NCBI GenBank assembly: GCA_949987705.1
Contig: OX465286.1
Location: 20,473,676-20,537,675, forward strand
Direction: 5' to 3'
DNA: 64,000 bases
Source of the DNA: Thereva unica
Lineage: Eukaryota; Arthropoda; Insecta; Diptera; Therevidae
Below are positions 61,125 through 64,000 of this stretch, in pieces. Both the position numbers and the translations under genes were made by a program. How positions within the stretch are numbered: the stretch's first letter is position 1; each line of letters starts with the position of its first letter. Below the pieces are notes generated by a model. That model made no database searches. It was given only the letters and a program-made list of their open reading frames with translations, and was not told the origin of the DNA.

Positions 61125-61436
61125 TTCGAATGCAGCCATAACCCTTTCAAAGCCCGCAGGGGACCCAATGCTACATACGCTTGACCTTCCTCAAACAGTT
61201 CAGAGCCCAAATACACTACAGCATGGTCAACAGTACCATAGCCAAGGGAACGCTCCCGTTGCTTCGTCAACCATGCCTTTATTTGATCAGGCGTTTGTAA
61301 TGCCATGTAGCTATGGTTCAGCATGCCTGTAGTCTTCACTCTATACGTTTTACTAGCTTTTCTAGCCTCTTTTTCGGTGTGTTTTAGTTTCAATTTTTTT
61401 ATTAATTTTCTTTCATATTGTTCCGAGTATTCAGTA
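61125..61436 (-). pseudogene. Helitron/PIF1-type helicase, 5' piece
   Basis: The minus frame from about 61432 reads SEQYERKLIKKLKLKHTEKE, TTGMLNHSYMALQTPDQIKA, RERSLGYGTVDHAVVYLGSE and LFEEGQAYVALGPLRALKGL. The last block matches Helitron/PIF1 helicase motif VI (GQAYVALSRVR.L.GL), but SR is replaced by GP, so the arginine finger is lost. The upstream part resembles nothing I know. Split by the Harbinger element at 61124 and, on the other side, by a pogo-like MITE. Confidence 0.65.
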
Positions 61437-62179
61437 CAGTAATCCTCCGTCTGCGCGGTTTTCGACTGCGCGGTCATGTTTTCAATACCAAATTTCCGGC
61501 TGCGCGGGAAAAAATTCGTAGCTGCGCATTTTTTTGTAATTTTTTGTGAACCAATAAAATTAGAATGAAATAACCGGGGATTTACCATATTTCGTTAAAT
61601 TTCGTTATATGTACGTCCGGAGCTAGCGTTGCAAGTGACCTGGTCATTTCATGCCAATTGATTCTTTTTGTAAATTATTGCTTTCGGGTAGTAAGTTGAT
61701 GATTTAAACGCAGCTGGTGGGGCTGGTCGAGGCAATATATTCATTTTTTCCCCGCCATCCCCACCATGATCTTGGTGTCTGACTCTTGCTATTATCAACC
61801 TTATCTTAACTATCCATCACAAAAAAAAGTAAGTGATCAGAAATGATCATCCTAAATGCAACGGTGCCTCTCGGACTATTATTTATGCATTATATTTAAT
61901 AGGGAATTTGCAGCATACAGGAAGAAAGCGATAATGCGTAGTCCTAGTTTTTTTTGTAAAACTAAAAAACGTTCTTTCGAAAGCATCCTGGCTAGGGTTT
62001 GACCATTATTTGTTGGCAGAAAAGTTAAAACGAAAATTTGAGGGTGTTTTTTTTGGCATTTTGTCTAATATTTGGAACCTAACCGCATAATTCCTACAAA
62101 GTGGGATTCAGAGTGCGCGGTTTCGGTTTGCGCGATGTTTTTGTAGCACGTATCTACCGCGTAGTTGGAGGGATTACTG
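61437..62179. mobile_element. pogo-like MITE, 743 bp
   Basis: CAGTAATCCTCCGTCTGCGC and GGAGGGATTACTG ends with TA at 61435-61436 and 62180-62181. Recurrent CTGCGCGG motifs lie near both ends. Removing it joins ATGAATAC to the helicase-side frame (MNTEYSEQ). Confidence 0.8.
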
Positions 62180-62181
62180 TA

Positions 62182-62689
62182 TTCATATTTTCGACTTATT
62201 TTGCTGTGCTTCATCATAATCCATCGTCAAACAGGAGGTCCCGGGAACCATAGAGGTCCCAACAAAAAAAGAGGGGGTGAAAAAAATTGGACCCAGATTC
62301 CTCTTTGAGCTATTCTCAACTGATCTCTGTTAACAGAATGCGGTCCCCATATTATGCATACTCAACTACCCCAGCGCCTGCACTAACATAGTCTAGGAGA
62401 GATAGTGGAAAAGTACTCAAAAGGAAGTAAATCTACGCTGCGAGTTTTTCTTAAATCCTAACTAAATCGTTACAAATAGCAGTATAATAAATAAATCAGT
62501 GTTGTTATCGTGCACTTGAGCAAACCACCTGTTTTTTTCTAATAAGGCAGGGCTAATCGCAACATATTCAACCGGGCACAGTCGATGTTTCAATCTTTCG
62601 TAGTCAATGAAATTAACCCCTCGCTAAAGAGTTATGTCTCTTAACACTTAAGAATTCATGTATTGTGAGCTGGATTGGGGAATTATAAT
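62182..62689. other. No recognisable gene
   Basis: No frame or repeat seen. Confidence 0.5.
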
Positions 62690-63565
62690 ATTATCGCTTT
62701 ATAATTCACTTTTAAATCACCAATTTTCACTGTTCTCACTTTAGAACACTTTCATCGCCTTTCTAATCAAAACTGACACTTTCAGCCCTGCAAGTTGCTT
62801 TTATATCCAGGTTCCACCTTTATCTAACTTCTGGAACCTTCGTTCATTTTCTAGATCCTAGTGGTATGTTCTTTTCGGAAGTTTTTGAGAAGCTTGAAGT
62901 TGTCTTCAATTATCGCTCGTTCCAATTTTAGTTTAGTACATAAATCATTAGTTCAGACAACAACCAGAGTCGTTACCGACAATCGTTGATTCAGCTTTTT
63001 AACAAATAGATGGCGCATAAACCATCTCATTATTTTGTAAAGATAGTATAATTTTCTAGATAATACTGTTTCGTTTTTACGGCTTAACGGATTCGTTGGA
63101 TTAGTTAAGGAATACACTTTTTAATTATCCACACAAAAACTTATTTATTACTAACCAAACACAATTAAATAACAAACACAATTCTTAGAGTTCACTATTA
63201 TGACTTGCAAATTAGTATCTTACACTATTAATTTCTATTTATCGCTTTTTCATACACTTTTCTTCAATCACCACTTTTCACTTTAGGCCAGTTTCATCGC
63301 TTTTCAAATCAAACTGACAAACGCCGTTGCAAGTCCCTTCTATCTATCCAATCTCCCCCTTTAGCTAACTTCTAGAACCTTCGCCTATTTTCTAGTTCGT
63401 AGTGGAATATTCTTTCCTTTTTAATAGATGTAGATTCTAGCAGATGACGCCATGTTAACATAGAGGAGAAATTGTAATTTTAAAATCTAACAAAGTTGTA
63501 ATCAATAACTGTTTATTCAACTTCAAAAAACAGATGGCGCATAAATCATCACAATACTATGGGCC
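62690..63565. repeat. Diverged direct repeat, ~530-bp period
   Basis: Blocks in 62690-63045 recur in 63225-63565: CTTTCATCGC..TTC.AATCAAA, TCTAACTTCTGGAACCTTCG versus GCTAACTTCTAGAACCTTCG, ATTTTCTAG..C.TAGTGG, and ACAGATGGCGCATAAA(C/T)CAT. It could be two LTR-like or satellite-like units; no polymerase lies between them. Confidence 0.65.
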
Positions 63566-64000
63566 TGTGCGAATACTGACTAAATTGCGGCTAAACTAAA
63601 TTATTGGAAAGGTCGGTACTGCAGTGCGATTTAGTCTTTTCACGAGGAGGCTAAAGTTGACAGCTACTGACTAAATTCTGTTTTGATGGTAGTTTATGTT
63701 TATACGTAGAATTGCATACACCCCCATATGTAAATAAAAAATATAAACTTCGAATGTTAAGCCTTTCTTTATTTTTAGACTTTAAACTACCTTAAATACA
63801 TGGTGTTCGACGGGGAGATAATCAATACATATTATAAAAGAAAGTTGTATGTCGGTATGTTCCGATAAAACTCAAAAACAAACCAATGCAGCCCAAAAAA
63901 GGTTTAACGGTAGGGTAGCCCCAACCCTCCCATCCATGAAGAAGGTTTCGGTTTTGGGCTGCGCGGTTAAGGTTTGGAGAAAAACGGTTTAGAATGAGGT
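63566..64000. other. No gene identified, right edge
   Basis: GTGCGAATACTGACTAAATT and CAGCTACTGACTAAATTCTG suggest a small repeat near 63570-63690, not resolved. Confidence 0.4.

Noticed and set aside
61001..61588. Single 195-codon gene on the minus strand
   Set aside because: It is a chimera: its start lies in a pogo-like MITE, its end in the Harbinger terminal repeat, and only the middle matches a helicase.

Overview
The window is AT-rich, intron-containing eukaryotic DNA, almost certainly from an arthropod and most likely an insect. The reasons are one spliced gene whose exons read as an insect-type plasma-membrane calcium ATPase (PMCA), R1-, I-, RTE- and jockey/CR1-like LINEs, a tRNA-headed SINE, and Tc1, pogo, hAT and PIF/Harbinger DNA transposons. 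I cannot name the order or species from the sequence alone. No prokaryotic features, rRNA or CRISPR arrays are present.

The only clear host gene is PMCA on the minus strand. Fourteen coding exons run from the start codon at 29287 down to 14900. All GT/AG junctions and phases agree, giving about 1,057 residues: the N-terminus, TM1-TM10 and all catalytic motifs. The calmodulin-binding C-terminal tail was not found and should lie beyond the left edge, after an intron of at least 14.9 kb. A 36-nt in-frame microexon (24193-24228) sits where vertebrate PMCAs have alternative splice site A.

Layout. 1-6535: an I-type LINE broken by a foldback element, which was itself hit by a pogo-like MITE and by a Tc1 element that is an inverted dimer. 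7263-11539: a perfect 109-bp hairpin MITE and a 3.6-kb foldback. 11590-14340: LINE fragments. 14900-29302: PMCA, its introns filled with Ty3/gypsy, RTE, Harbinger, SINE and LINE debris. 29351-30090: a 118-bp tandem array. 30791-33440: a long, nearly intact LINE (family A). 34-37 kb: a gypsy fragment, a MITE and a palindromic element. 38173-41238: a second LINE (family B) next to a hAT MITE with a perfect 8-bp target duplication. 41.5-52 kb: RTE fragments, an orphan ORF and more LINE copies. 53-56 kb: MITEs and a 1.4-kb palindrome. 56.2-62.2 kb: a Helitron/PIF1-type helicase fragment split by a PIF/Harbinger element that was itself invaded at least four times. 62.7-63.6 kb: a long direct repeat.

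The unusual theme is the density of layered, palindromic insertions whose order can be worked out from target duplications and interrupted reading frames. Most transposon genes are decayed. Family A looks recently mobile, because a 700-bp copy at 48.2 kb is almost identical to the 2.6-kb copy at 31-33 kb. Its terminal CAYATAAAA motif is shared with the SINE, which suggests a LINE-SINE partnership.
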